Source of the DNA: Terracoccus sp. 273MFTsu3.1
Lineage (GTDB): Bacteria; Actinomycetota; Actinomycetes; Actinomycetales; Dermatophilaceae
Direction of reading: 5' to 3'
NCBI RefSeq assembly: GCF_000383675.1
Contig: NZ_KB911827.1
Span: 186,001 to 250,000, forward strand
Length of the DNA: 64,000 nt
Positions 43,085 through 51,408 of this stretch are shown one piece after another (within the stretch, counting starts at the first letter, position 1; every line of letters begins with the position of its first letter). The position numbers and the translations under genes were made by a program. A model generated the notes under the pieces. It was not told the origin of the DNA. It made no database searches and saw only the letters and a program-made list of their open reading frames with translations.

Positions 43085-43101
43085 ACCTTACCGATCGGTA
43101 A
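43085..43101 (-). promoter_or_regulatory. -10 hexamer and overlapping perfect palindromic operator of fadD
   Basis: TTACCGATCGGTAA (43088-43101) is a perfect palindrome whose end overlaps the -10 TAAGGT (minus strand, 43090-43085). The arrangement suits a TetR-family repressor, possibly acyl-CoA responsive. The leader is about 40 bases. Confidence 0.65.
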
Positions 43102-43254
43102 CCGCGCAGACCACGTCAGCATGATCACAGGGCGGGCTCCGCGGTCGGGCGCGCAGCCCCTCGGCGCAGGGCTGCCGTCGTCCCCATCTTGGCACGCGGC
43201 CGACGCGGGATGACACCGGCGGGGACAACCGCTGTCGGCCCGCTGGCGACGCGA

Positions 43255-43260
43255 TAGCCT
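43255..43260 (+). promoter_or_regulatory. -10 hexamer of the SRPBCC gene, leaderless
   Basis: TAGCCT, 7 bases before the ATG at 43268. Confidence 0.55.
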
Positions 43261-43267
43261 TCGGCGC

Positions 43268-43711
43268 ATGGCCGATCGCACCGAGTCCTCCATCGTCATC
43301 GACGCCCCGCCCGGCGAGGTGCTCGACGTCATCGCGGACTTCGAGGCCTACCCCGAGTGGGCGGGCGAGGTGAAGGACGTCACCGTGCTCGCCGAGGAGG
43401 GCGACGGCTGGGCCGACCAGGTCCAGTTCACCCTCGACGCCGGCGCCATCAAGGACACCTACGTCCTGGACTACGAGTGGGACGTCGTCGAGGACGGCAC
43501 CGGCGTCGTCTCGTGGTCGCTGGTCTCCGCGCAGGTGCTCAAGGCGATGAACGGCTCCTACACGCTGGCCGGTGACGGCGACGGCACGAAGGTCACCTAC
43601 CGCCTCGCCGTCGACGTCAAGATCCCCATGATCGGGCTGCTCAAGCGCAAGGCGGAGAAGGTCATCGTCGACACCGCGCTCAAGGAGCTGAAGAAGCGCG
43701 TCGAGGCCTGA
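43268..43711 (+). CDS. SRPBCC (START-like) family protein
   Basis: 147 residues of the polyketide cyclase/START fold (IVIDAPPGEVLDVIADFEAYPEWAGEVKDV, then VTYRLAVDVKIPMIGLLKRKAEKVIVDTALKELKKRVEA). Homologue of Rv2185c. These proteins bind hydrophobic ligands in a central cavity; no catalytic function is known for this branch. The leaderless start heads a likely operon with the next genes, since the following GTG starts 6 bases later. Confidence 0.88.
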   Translation: MADRTESSIVIDAPPGEVLDVIADFEAYPEWAGEVKDVTVLAEEGDGWADQVQFTLDAGAIKDTYVLDYEWDVVEDGTGVVSWSLVSAQVLKAMNGSYTLAGDGDGTKVTYRLAVDVKIPMIGLLKRKAEKVIVDTALKELKKRVEA

Positions 43712-43717
43712 CCGACC

Positions 43718-44311
43718 GTGACCCCGAACGACGGTCGCGACGCGGCCCCTGCCGACCCCGGCCAGCCCCAGCGCCCCGACGCCAACGGGTCGTCGCGCCC
43801 CACCGACGCGCCTCCCGGCAGCGTCGCGGCAGAGGCTGCGCTCCTCGTCGACCTGCTCTCCCGCCGCACGTGGTCGGGAGGTTCGCGTATGCCGTCCGGT
43901 GACTCCCGCGGAGAGCGTGCGGGCGGTGCCGCGCACGCACACGACCACGCCGCGGACCCCGCGTCCCCGGCAGCTGACCAGACGGGCCCGGACGCAGCGC
44001 GCCGACCCGAGGGGACGGCGGGGGAGTGCACGTGCGGGGGCACGACGCCCGCCGCGTGCCGCGTGTGCCCGGTCTGCCAGCTCATCGCCTTCGTCCAGCA
44101 GGTCAATCCCGACACCATCGAGAAGGTCGCCGACTTCGTCGGCTTCGCGGCCACGGCCCTGCGCGACCTCGCGACGGCGCAGCGGGAGCGGCGCGCCGAG
44201 CCGGCGCCCGACCGCGACGGTGACAGCACCGACGCCCCTGCCAGCGCCCCTGCCAGCGCCGACACCGCCACCGACGACGCCGACGAGAGCGGCCCCGGAG
44301 GCCGCGCATGA
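43718..44311 (+). CDS. Conserved actinobacterial protein with a Cys-rich helical core
   Basis: 197 residues, mostly low-complexity Asp/Ala/Pro-rich tails around a conserved central stretch: GECTCGGTTPAACRVCPVCQL, then IAFVQQVNPDTIEKVADFVGFAATALRDLA. The two CxxC-type pairs suggest a metal site ahead of a helix. I recognise the core as widespread in Actinobacteria next to ROK glucokinase but cannot assign a function. GTG start 6 bases after the SRPBCC stop; the stop overlaps the glucokinase ATG. Confidence 0.75.
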   Translation: MTPNDGRDAAPADPGQPQRPDANGSSRPTDAPPGSVAAEAALLVDLLSRRTWSGGSRMPSGDSRGERAGGAAHAHDHAADPASPAADQTGPDAARRPEGTAGECTCGGTTPAACRVCPVCQLIAFVQQVNPDTIEKVADFVGFAATALRDLATAQRERRAEPAPDRDGDSTDAPASAPASADTATDDADESGPGGRA

Positions 44312-45276
44312 GCAGGCGTCTCGCGATCGGCATCGACATCGGCGGCACGAAGGTCGCAGGTGGTGTCGTCGACGAGTCGGGCGTCATCACCCATCGCACC
44401 CGTCGTGACACCCCCCACCGCTCGACGTCCCCGGCGGTCGTCGAGAACACCATCGTCGAGTCGGTCGAGGAGCTGCTCGGCCACGTCGACGCCGACGACG
44501 TCGTGGCCGTCGGCATCGGTGCCGCGGGCTTCGTCGCCGAGGACCGCGCGACCGTCGTCTTCGCGCCGCACCTGTCCTGGCGCAACGAGCCGCTGCGTGA
44601 CGCGCTGTCCCAGCGCATCGCCCTGCCGATCACCGTCGACAACGACGCCAACGCCGCGGCGTGGGCCGAGGCGACCTTCGGTGCCGCCCGTGGCGAGTCG
44701 CACGTCGTCGTCATCACCCTCGGCACGGGCATCGGCGGCGCCCTCATCATCGACGGCAACGTCCAACGCGGCCGGCACGGCATCGCCGGCGAGTTCGGCC
44801 ACATGCAGATCATGCCGGGGGGTGCGCGCTGCGAGTGCGGCAACCGTGGCTGCTGGGAGCAGTACGCCAGCGGCAACGCGCTCGTGCGCGAGGCACGCGC
44901 CATGATCGAGGCCGGGTCTCCCGTCGTCGCCGACCTGCTGGCCCGTCTCGGCGGCGACGCCAACGCGCTGACCGGTCCCTTCATCACCGAGGCCGCCCGC
45001 GAGGGCGACCCCACCGCGCGCGAGCTGCTCGCCGACATCGGCGAGTGGCTCGGCATCGGGCTGGCCAACCTCGCCTCGGCCTTCGACCCGGGCCTCTTCG
45101 TCATCGGCGGGGGCGTGAGCGCGGCCGACGAGATGCTCATCGGTCCGGCCCGCGAGGCCTTCCGCCGGCAGCTCCCGGGCCGCGGCTACCGGCCGGAGGC
45201 GCGGATCGTGCGTGCCGTGCTCGGCAGCGACGCCGGTCTCATCGGCGCCGCCGAGCTCGCGCGCACCGGCCGCTGA
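44308..45276 (+). CDS. glcK: ROK family glucokinase
   Basis: 322 residues. ROK phosphate-binding loop GIDIGGTKVAGGVV, VDNDANAAAWAEATFG (catalytic Asp), EFGHMQIMPGG (zinc His), and the zinc motif CECGNRGCWEQYAS. Phosphorylates glucose with ATP or polyphosphate. ATG overlaps the preceding stop (ATGA). It acts in sugar metabolism and, in actinobacteria, is often tied to carbon repression. Confidence 0.93.
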   Translation: MSRRLAIGIDIGGTKVAGGVVDESGVITHRTRRDTPHRSTSPAVVENTIVESVEELLGHVDADDVVAVGIGAAGFVAEDRATVVFAPHLSWRNEPLRDALSQRIALPITVDNDANAAAWAEATFGAARGESHVVVITLGTGIGGALIIDGNVQRGRHGIAGEFGHMQIMPGGARCECGNRGCWEQYASGNALVREARAMIEAGSPVVADLLARLGGDANALTGPFITEAAREGDPTARELLADIGEWLGIGLANLASAFDPGLFVIGGGVSAADEMLIGPAREAFRRQLPGRGYRPEARIVRAVLGSDAGLIGAAELARTGR

Positions 45277-45280
45277 ACCC

Positions 45281-46009
45281 ATGGCCGTGCGGCCCGGTGG
45301 CCGACCGCCGCACGTGCTGCGGGTCATGAGCTACAACGTCCACGACCTGCTCGACGACCGGGCAGCGGCGGCCCGGGTCGTGCGCGCCGTCGCCCCCGAC
45401 GTGCTGTGCCTCCAGGAGGTCCCGCGCCGGCTCACGACGGAGCTCCGCCTCCCGCCGTTCGCGCGTGAGTGCCGTCTGGACTGGCACCGGGGCCGCCTCG
45501 GCACGGGCGGGACCGCGGTCCTGACGGCCGCACGGGTGGTCGTGCACGGGACGTCGCGTGGCCGTCTGCCGGTCCGCTTCCCCGACCGCACCCGAGGGTA
45601 TGCCGCCGCGACCGTCTCGCTCCCGACGGGCGGTCCGTCGCGTCCTCCCCTCACCGTCGTCAGCGTGCACCTCGGACTGCGCGCCTCCGAGCGGGTGGAG
45701 CATGCCGCGGCCGTCCTCACCGGTCTCACCCGACTCGGCGGGCTCGACGACCGGGCCGTCATCGCAGGGGACCTCAACGAGGGACCCGACGGGACGGCAT
45801 ACGCGATGTTCGCCGAGCACCACCGGCCGGTGTCCGGGGGAGTGCCGACGTTTCCCGCCCTCGGCCCGAGGAACGCGCTCGACGTCATCTTCGCCGGGCC
45901 GGGACTGCAGGCGGTCGAAGCGGCGGAGACCGTCGTCGACGAGGGGGACCTCGAAGCGGGGTCGGACCACCGGCCGGTCTGGGTCGACCTCGACGTCGAG
46001 TCCGACTGA
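45281..46009 (+). CDS. Endonuclease/exonuclease/phosphatase family protein
   Basis: 242 residues of the Mg-dependent EEP fold: VMSYNVHDLLDD (Asn), VLCLQEVPRR (Glu metal ligand), VVSVHLGLRASER, VIAGDLNEGPDG (DxN), and the terminal GSDHRPVWVDLD (SDH). Could act on nucleic acid, inositol phosphate or lipid; the family does not say which. No signal peptide. ATG start 4 bases after glcK. It carries both orientations of the octamer (45598 and 45795). Confidence 0.87.
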   Translation: MAVRPGGRPPHVLRVMSYNVHDLLDDRAAAARVVRAVAPDVLCLQEVPRRLTTELRLPPFARECRLDWHRGRLGTGGTAVLTAARVVVHGTSRGRLPVRFPDRTRGYAAATVSLPTGGPSRPPLTVVSVHLGLRASERVEHAAAVLTGLTRLGGLDDRAVIAGDLNEGPDGTAYAMFAEHHRPVSGGVPTFPALGPRNALDVIFAGPGLQAVEAAETVVDEGDLEAGSDHRPVWVDLDVESD

Positions 46010-46034
46010 CGCGTCGGACCGCCTCGACGAGCGG

Positions 46035-46685
46035 CTAGACGCGGGTGCCGTCGTCGAACGGGTCGCGCTCGGTGCCGCCCCGCAGCACGAGCAGCACGAA
46101 ACCGACGACGACCATGGTCAGGGCCGTCACGACCCACCAGCCACTGCCGTCACGGTCGAAGAAGAGGACGTAGAGCAGCAGCAGCGGGCCACCGGCGAGG
46201 CCGCCGACGATCGCCCAGAACATCGGGTCGGCCTCGGCAGACGGCAGGTCGATCTCGGAGGGCGGGACGAAGTGGTCGTCGCCGTCCGACGCGTCGTCGG
46301 TGTCGGCGCGGCGGGACGTGGGGCCGCGCCACTCGTGGGACGTCGTCGGGGCGATCGGCAGCTCGAGCAGACCGGACGAGCCCGGCGGGTTCGACGCGCC
46401 GGCTCCCGGCTGCGGCGGCGCCGCGGGGTCGGTGCCCCGGCCGGCCTGCGGGCGTTCCACCGTCGAGGGAGAGGCGTCCGGTGCCGACGGCGGACCCGGC
46501 TCGTCGGCCGGGACGGCCTCGCTCAGCGAGACCGGCGGCGCGGGGTCGGCGACCTGCTCGGTTGCCGGCTCGGCCGCCTGGTCGGTCGACGACGCGGCGA
46601 CGTCACGACGCTGCGGCTCGGGGGCCTCGTCGTCCCACCCCGCGATGATCCGCGCGAACTCCGCGTCGAGGTCGCGGTCACTCAT
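46035..46685 (-). CDS. Conserved actinobacterial protein, disordered N-terminus and two C-terminal helices
   Basis: 216 residues. The first 150 are acidic, Pro/Ala-rich and disordered except a conserved start (DRDLDAEFARIIAGW); then HFVPPSEIDLPSAEADPMFWAIVGGLAGGPLLLLYVLFF and a second helix form a hairpin membrane anchor, ending RDPFDDGTRV. This pattern is common in Micrococcales with unknown function. Converges with the EEP gene (25 bases) and is divergent from plsC. Confidence 0.75.
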   Translation of the reverse strand: MSDRDLDAEFARIIAGWDDEAPEPQRRDVAASSTDQAAEPATEQVADPAPPVSLSEAVPADEPGPPSAPDASPSTVERPQAGRGTDPAAPPQPGAGASNPPGSSGLLELPIAPTTSHEWRGPTSRRADTDDASDGDDHFVPPSEIDLPSAEADPMFWAIVGGLAGGPLLLLYVLFFDRDGSGWWVVTALTMVVVGFVLLVLRGGTERDPFDDGTRV

Positions 46686-46833
46686 CGCCGGCCCCGGCGA
46701 CGGTCGTGCGGCGGTGCCGGGAGGACATGCCGAAGCCTGCTGCGGCGTCGGGACGGACCGTCACGGTGGGCTCCTCGGGCGAAGCGGCTGGACCTGCTGA
46801 TCCTCGCATGCGCCGCTGTCAGTGCGCGAGTGT

Positions 46834-46839
46834 CGTAGA
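46834..46839 (+). promoter_or_regulatory. Probable -10 of plsC
   Basis: TAGAGT. Predicted transcript starts about 27 bases before the TTG at 46873 and includes a GGAAGGCGG ribosome site. Confidence 0.45.
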
Positions 46840-46872
46840 GTTCGAGCCGTCACAGACGGAAGGCGGACACGG

Positions 46873-47751
46873 TTGTTCTACTGGTTCCTCAAGACGATCG
46901 TCATCGGGCCGATCATCAAGCTCCTCTTCCGTCCGTGGGTGGAGGGGGAGGAGAACATCCCCGAGGAGGGTGCCGCGATCTTCGCGAGCAACCACCTGTC
47001 CTTCTCCGACTCGATCTTCCTCCCGCTCGTGGTGTCCCGCCGCGTCACGTTCCTCGCCAAGAGCGACTACTTCACCGGGCGCGGCATCAAGGGCCGCCTC
47101 ACCGCCGCCTTCTTCAAGGGCGTCGGGCAGCTGCCCGTCGACCGGTCGGGCGGCAAGGCGAGCAACGCCGCGCTGACGTCGGGCCTCAAGGTCCTGCGTC
47201 GCGGCGACCTGCTCGGCATCTATCCCGAGGGGACGCGCTCGCCCGACGGCCGTCTCTACCGCGGCCGCACCGGCGTGGCCCGGATGGCCCTCGAGGGCAA
47301 GGTCACGGTCATCCCCGTCGCGATGATCGGCACCGACAAGGCGCAGCCCACCGGCAAGGTCATCCCGCGGATCATGCGGGTCGGGGTGCGCGTCGGCAAG
47401 CCGCTCGACTTCTCGCGCTACGAGGGCATGGAGGACGACCGCTTCGTCCTGCGCTCGATCACCGACGAGATCATGTACGAGCTGATGCTGCTGTCGGGCC
47501 AGGAGTACGTCGACATGTACGCCACGTCGATGAAGGACCGGCTCGTCTCCGCGGCCCGTGCCAAGGCCCGGGAGCTGCAGGAGGCCGCCAAGCCCGGTAG
47601 CGCCGCGCCCGAGCTCGAGGAGGCGCTCGACGCCGCCGAGGGCAAGGCCCGGCCGGCCCAGGCCACCGAGTCGGGGGAAACCACCTCGGCCTCGGCCTCG
47701 GCCGCAGACGATGACGGCGACGGCGACGCTCCCGTCGTGGCGGCGTCCTGA
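46873..47751 (+). CDS. plsC: 1-acyl-sn-glycerol-3-phosphate acyltransferase family protein
   Basis: 292 residues. The catalytic motif is NHLSFSD (HxxxxD), then GIYPEGTRS, and VIPVAMIGTDKA. It makes phosphatidic acid or a related lipid at the inner membrane surface; homologue of Rv2182c. The TTG start at 46873 follows GGAAGGCGG; a TAGAGT hexamer at 46834-46839 would give a leader of about 27 bases containing that site. The C-terminal 45 residues are a disordered Asp/Ser/Ala tail. Confidence 0.9.
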   Translation: MFYWFLKTIVIGPIIKLLFRPWVEGEENIPEEGAAIFASNHLSFSDSIFLPLVVSRRVTFLAKSDYFTGRGIKGRLTAAFFKGVGQLPVDRSGGKASNAALTSGLKVLRRGDLLGIYPEGTRSPDGRLYRGRTGVARMALEGKVTVIPVAMIGTDKAQPTGKVIPRIMRVGVRVGKPLDFSRYEGMEDDRFVLRSITDEIMYELMLLSGQEYVDMYATSMKDRLVSAARAKARELQEAAKPGSAAPELEEALDAAEGKARPAQATESGETTSASASAADDDGDGDAPVVAAS

Positions 47752-47755
47752 CGTC

Positions 47756-49153
47756 ATGGCGCGCACGCGCCACGGCGCCGGCCCGGAGCACGACGGCGAT
47801 CCCGACGCCGTGCCGAGCGGTGTGCCGGGCCTGGTCCCGGGCGGTGGGCCGGGCGGCCCTGACACCGACCTGATCCCGGCGCCGGCACCGCTGTCCGGCG
47901 ACGAGCTCCCGGCCGCCGTCTCGGCGCCGACGGTGGCGGTGCTCGACGACGAGCACGCCATCGTGCGCGGGCTCTGGCGAGGTATCGACGTCTTCCGGTG
48001 CCTCGCCCTCGCGTATGCCGTCTGGTCGGTCTGTGAGCGTCACGAGCAGATCGCGCACCTCGTCGGGGCGGTCGCCATCCTCGGCGTCCTCGCCGGCTGG
48101 ACGCTGGCCGTCACGCTGCGGCCGGTGCGGACCGTCCGCGCCTACACGGTCGAGCTCGCCATCGGCTGCTCCGCGATCCTCGCGACCCGGCTCGTCGACG
48201 ACCCCGACGTCATCACCGCCGGCGCCAAGACCATCCCCTCGATCTGGCCGACCGCGGCCGTCATCGGGTTCGCGGTGCTGCGGGGCTGGCGCGGTGGTCT
48301 GGCAGCCGCCTCCCTCGTCGCAGCCTGCTCCTTCGTCGAGGTGGTCCAGCCGACTCCCAACACGGTCACCAACTCGATCTTCGGGCTCCTGCTCGGTGGC
48401 TGCATCGGCTACTGCGTCGACCTCGCCCGCTCGAGCCACGCGGCGCTCGCCGAGGCCATGCGGCTCGACGCCGCCCGCGCGGAGCGCGACCGGCTCGCAC
48501 GGACCGTGCACGACGGGGTGCTCCAGACGCTCGCCTTCATCAACCGCCGTGCGACCGACATCGGTGGGGAGACGGCGCGTCTCGGTGCGATGGCGGGCGA
48601 GCAGGAGCGGATCCTGCGCACGCTCGTGAGCCAGACGGATCTCGCCGAGGTCGACCGCGCCGTCAGCGGTGACGCCGACCTGCGCGGCCTGCTGCGCCAC
48701 GTCGAGGGCGACGGTGTCCAGCTCGTCTCGCCCGCCGACGCCGTGCTCCTGCCCCGGAGGGTCGCCGACGAGGTCGTCGCCGCTGTCGAGGCAGCCCTCG
48801 ACAACGTCCGGCAGCACGCCGGTGACGAGGCCCGGGCGTGGGTGCTGCTCGACGACGACGGCGACGAGATCGCCGTGACGATCCGCGACTCGGGTCGAGG
48901 TGTTCCCGAGGGTCGCCTCGAGGAGGCCGTCGGGCAGGGACGTCTCGGCGTCTCGTCGAGCATCCTCGGACGCCTCGCCGACCTGGGCGGCACCGCGACC
49001 ATCACGTCCGGGGCAGCCGGGGGGACGACCGTCGAGCTGCGGATCCCCAATCGCCGGACGACACGTCTGACCAACCGGCACCATGGTCGCCGGACGCCTG
49101 CGACGACCGAACGCGGGTCGCAGGTCCGCACCCAAGGACGAGGAGCACCGTGA
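47756..49153 (+). CDS. MacS-type sensor histidine kinase
   Basis: 465 residues. A disordered N-terminus of about 80 residues, five or six membrane helices (to about 240), then RTVHDGVLQTLAFI with the phospho-acceptor His in an HDxxxQ box (NarL/HisKA_3 class) and an ATPase domain with DNVRQHAG, RDSGRGVP and LGVSSSILGRLADLGG. Partner of the next gene (4-base GTGA overlap). The signal is unknown. A GTATGCCG octamer is at 48013 (Tyr-Ala). Confidence 0.9.
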   Translation: MARTRHGAGPEHDGDPDAVPSGVPGLVPGGGPGGPDTDLIPAPAPLSGDELPAAVSAPTVAVLDDEHAIVRGLWRGIDVFRCLALAYAVWSVCERHEQIAHLVGAVAILGVLAGWTLAVTLRPVRTVRAYTVELAIGCSAILATRLVDDPDVITAGAKTIPSIWPTAAVIGFAVLRGWRGGLAAASLVAACSFVEVVQPTPNTVTNSIFGLLLGGCIGYCVDLARSSHAALAEAMRLDAARAERDRLARTVHDGVLQTLAFINRRATDIGGETARLGAMAGEQERILRTLVSQTDLAEVDRAVSGDADLRGLLRHVEGDGVQLVSPADAVLLPRRVADEVVAAVEAALDNVRQHAGDEARAWVLLDDDGDEIAVTIRDSGRGVPEGRLEEAVGQGRLGVSSSILGRLADLGGTATITSGAAGGTTVELRIPNRRTTRLTNRHHGRRTPATTERGSQVRTQGRGAP

Positions 49154-49863
49154 CGGATCAGGAGGACGCCATGCCGCAGCAGGGGAGCAGCACGCCGCCC
49201 GAGCACATCCGGGTCGTCGTCGCCGACGACCACCCGATGTGGCGCGACGCCGTCGCCCGTGACCTTGCCGACGCCGGTTTCGAGGTCCTTGCGACCGCCG
49301 ACGACGGCCGGTCGGCGGTGGCCCGGACCCGCGCCACGGTGCCGGACGTCCTCGTCCTCGACCTCAACCTCCCGGGCCTGTCCGGCGCGCAGGTCTGCGC
49401 CGCCCTCGCCGCGGCGCAGGTGCCGACCCGTATCCTCATCCTCTCGGCGAGCGGGGACCACCAGGACGTCCTCGACGCGGTCAAGGCCGGCGCCCTCGGC
49501 TACCTCGTGAAGTCGGCCGGCCGTGAGGAGTTCCTCGCCGCGGTGCGGGCCACGGCCGCGGGGGAGCCGGTCTTCACCGCCGGCCTCGCGGGTCTCGTCC
49601 TCGGCGAGTTCCGGCGCGTCAAGGCCGAGGGTGGAGGCACTCCGGAGCGGCCCATCCCGGAGCTGACCGACCGCGAGACCGAGATCCTCAAGTACGTCGC
49701 GACGGGCATGGGCTACAAGGAGATCGCGGCGACGCTGTTCCTCTCGCACCGCACCGTGCAGAACCACGTGCAGAACATCTTCGGCAAGCTCCAGATGCAC
49801 AACCGGGTCGAGCTCGTCCGCTTCGCGATGGAGCGCGGTCTCGACCTCGCCGACCCGACGTGA
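49150..49863 (+). CDS. LuxR/NarL-family response regulator
   Basis: 237 residues. Receiver: VVVADDHPMWRDAV (acidic pair), VLVLDLNLPGLSG (phospho-acceptor Asp), LSASGDH and YLVKSAG (Lys). C-terminal LuxR HTH: ELTDRETEILKYVATGMGYKEIAATLFLSHRTVQNHVQNIF. GTG at 49150 overlaps the kinase stop and has GAGGAG upstream; an in-frame ATG at 49171 also has GGAGGA, so the exact start is uncertain by 7 residues. Cognate regulator of the adjacent kinase. Confidence 0.92.
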   Translation: MTDQEDAMPQQGSSTPPEHIRVVVADDHPMWRDAVARDLADAGFEVLATADDGRSAVARTRATVPDVLVLDLNLPGLSGAQVCAALAAAQVPTRILILSASGDHQDVLDAVKAGALGYLVKSAGREEFLAAVRATAAGEPVFTAGLAGLVLGEFRRVKAEGGGTPERPIPELTDRETEILKYVATGMGYKEIAATLFLSHRTVQNHVQNIFGKLQMHNRVELVRFAMERGLDLADPT

Positions 49864-49870
49864 CCGGCAT

Positions 49871-49910
49871 GGACCCGAGCTGACCCGAGCTGACCCGAGC
49901 TGACCCGCTC
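49871..49910 (+). repeat. 10-bp tandem repeat with a stop codon in every unit
   Basis: Four copies of TGACCCGAGC (first GGACCCGAGC, last TGACCCGCTC) right after the regulator stop. Because 10 is not a multiple of 3, the TGAs fall in all three frames. Confidence 0.8.
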
Positions 49911-50004
49911 CGCCGGCCGGATGGCATACGTCGTCGGCGGCGTGGGCGGGGCGCTCGGAGGTTTCGGGATGCGGACCCGGGCGGGGGCACCCCCGTGCGA
50001 CGTC

Positions 50005-50010
50005 TACGCT
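50005..50010 (+). promoter_or_regulatory. -10 hexamer of aroG, leaderless
   Basis: TACGCT, 6 bases before the GTG at 50017. Confidence 0.55.
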
Positions 50011-50016
50011 GGCGGG

Positions 50017-51405
50017 GTGAACACGAGGACCGCCACCGCCGATGCCGGCCTCGAACCCGTTGACGGGTCCGAGGCCCTCGCCGCCCTCACGGCCGCGGCC
50101 ACCGAGCTCGAGGCCCAGCAGCAGCCTGCCTGGCCCGACACGGCTGCCCTGGCCGAGGTGATCGAGACCCTCGCCTCGTATCCTCCGCTCGTCTTCGCGG
50201 GCGAGTGCGACATCCTCACCGACCGGATGGCCAAGGCCGCCGTCGGCGAGGCTTTCGTGCTCCAGGGCGGCGACTGCGCCGAGACCTTCGCCTCCGCGAC
50301 CGCCGACAACATCCGCGACCGCATCAAGACGATCCTCCAGATGGCCGCGGTGCTGACCTACGGCGCCTCGGTGCCCGTCATCAAGATCGGGCGCATGGCC
50401 GGGCAGTACGCCAAGCCGCGCAGCTCCACCGTCGAGACCCGCGAGGGCGTGACCCTGCCCGCCTTCCGAGGCGACATGGTCAACGACTTCGCGTTCCACG
50501 AGACCGCCCGCATCCCCGACCCGCAGCGCCTCGTCCGGGCCTACCACGCGAGCTCGGCGACCCTCAACCTCGTGCGCGCTTTCACGACAGGCGGTTTCGC
50601 CGACCTGCGGCATGTCCACGACTGGAACCGTGGCTTCGTCGCCAACTCGGCGAACCAGCGCTACGAGAAGATCGCCAAGGACATCGACAAGGCGATGCGC
50701 TTCATGTGGGCCTGTGGTGCCGACTTCGACGCCATGCGCACCGTCGAGTTCTACGCCGCCCACGAGGCGCTGCTGCTCGACTACGAGCGCCCGCTGACGC
50801 GCATCGACTCCCGCTCCGGGCGGCTCTACGACACGTCCGGCCACTTCGTCTGGGTCGGCGAGCGCACCCGTCAGCTCGACGGCGCGCACGTCGACTTCGT
50901 CTCGCGCATCAGCAACCCCATCGGCGTCAAGCTCGGGCCCAAGGCCGACATCGACGAGGTGCTGCGCCTCATCGACAAGGTCGACCCGAACCGCACGCCG
51001 GGCCGCCTGACCTTCATCACCCGCATGGGCGCGGGCACGATCCGCGACGCCCTGCCGGCCCTCGTCGACAAGGTGACGGCGTCCGGTGCCACCGTGACGT
51101 GGATCTGCGACCCGATGCACGGCAACACCTTCGAGAGCCCGTCCGGCTACAAGACGCGTGACTTCGAGGACATCGTCGAGGAGGTGCGCGGCTTCTTCGA
51201 GGTGCACCAGTCCCTCGGCACGATCCCCGGCGGCATCCACGTCGAGCTCACCGGCAACGACGTCACCGAGTGCCTCGGCGGTGCGGAGAAGATCATCGAC
51301 TCCGACCTCGAGAAGCGCTACGAGTCCGTGTGCGACCCGCGGCTGAACCACCAGCAGTCGCTGGAGCTCGCCTTCCTCGTCGCCGAGATGCTCGGCCAGG
51401 CCTGA
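50017..51405 (+). CDS. aroG: Class II 3-deoxy-7-phosphoheptulonate synthase
   Basis: First enzyme of aromatic amino acid synthesis (DAHP synthase). 462 residues of the mycobacterial/plant class II type (Rv2178c): VFAGECDILTDRMAKAAVGEAFVLQGGDCAETF, GRMAGQYAKPRSS, HVDFVSRISNPIGVKLGPK, and WICDPMHGNTFE, EVHQSLGTIPGGIHVELTG, the last with the metal ligands. Starts GTG with a leaderless -10. The downstream gene begins 3 bases after the stop. Allosteric control by aromatic amino acids is usual for the family. Confidence 0.95.
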   Translation: MNTRTATADAGLEPVDGSEALAALTAAATELEAQQQPAWPDTAALAEVIETLASYPPLVFAGECDILTDRMAKAAVGEAFVLQGGDCAETFASATADNIRDRIKTILQMAAVLTYGASVPVIKIGRMAGQYAKPRSSTVETREGVTLPAFRGDMVNDFAFHETARIPDPQRLVRAYHASSATLNLVRAFTTGGFADLRHVHDWNRGFVANSANQRYEKIAKDIDKAMRFMWACGADFDAMRTVEFYAAHEALLLDYERPLTRIDSRSGRLYDTSGHFVWVGERTRQLDGAHVDFVSRISNPIGVKLGPKADIDEVLRLIDKVDPNRTPGRLTFITRMGAGTIRDALPALVDKVTASGATVTWICDPMHGNTFESPSGYKTRDFEDIVEEVRGFFEVHQSLGTIPGGIHVELTGNDVTECLGGAEKIIDSDLEKRYESVCDPRLNHQQSLELAFLVAEMLGQA

Positions 51406-51408
51406 GCG

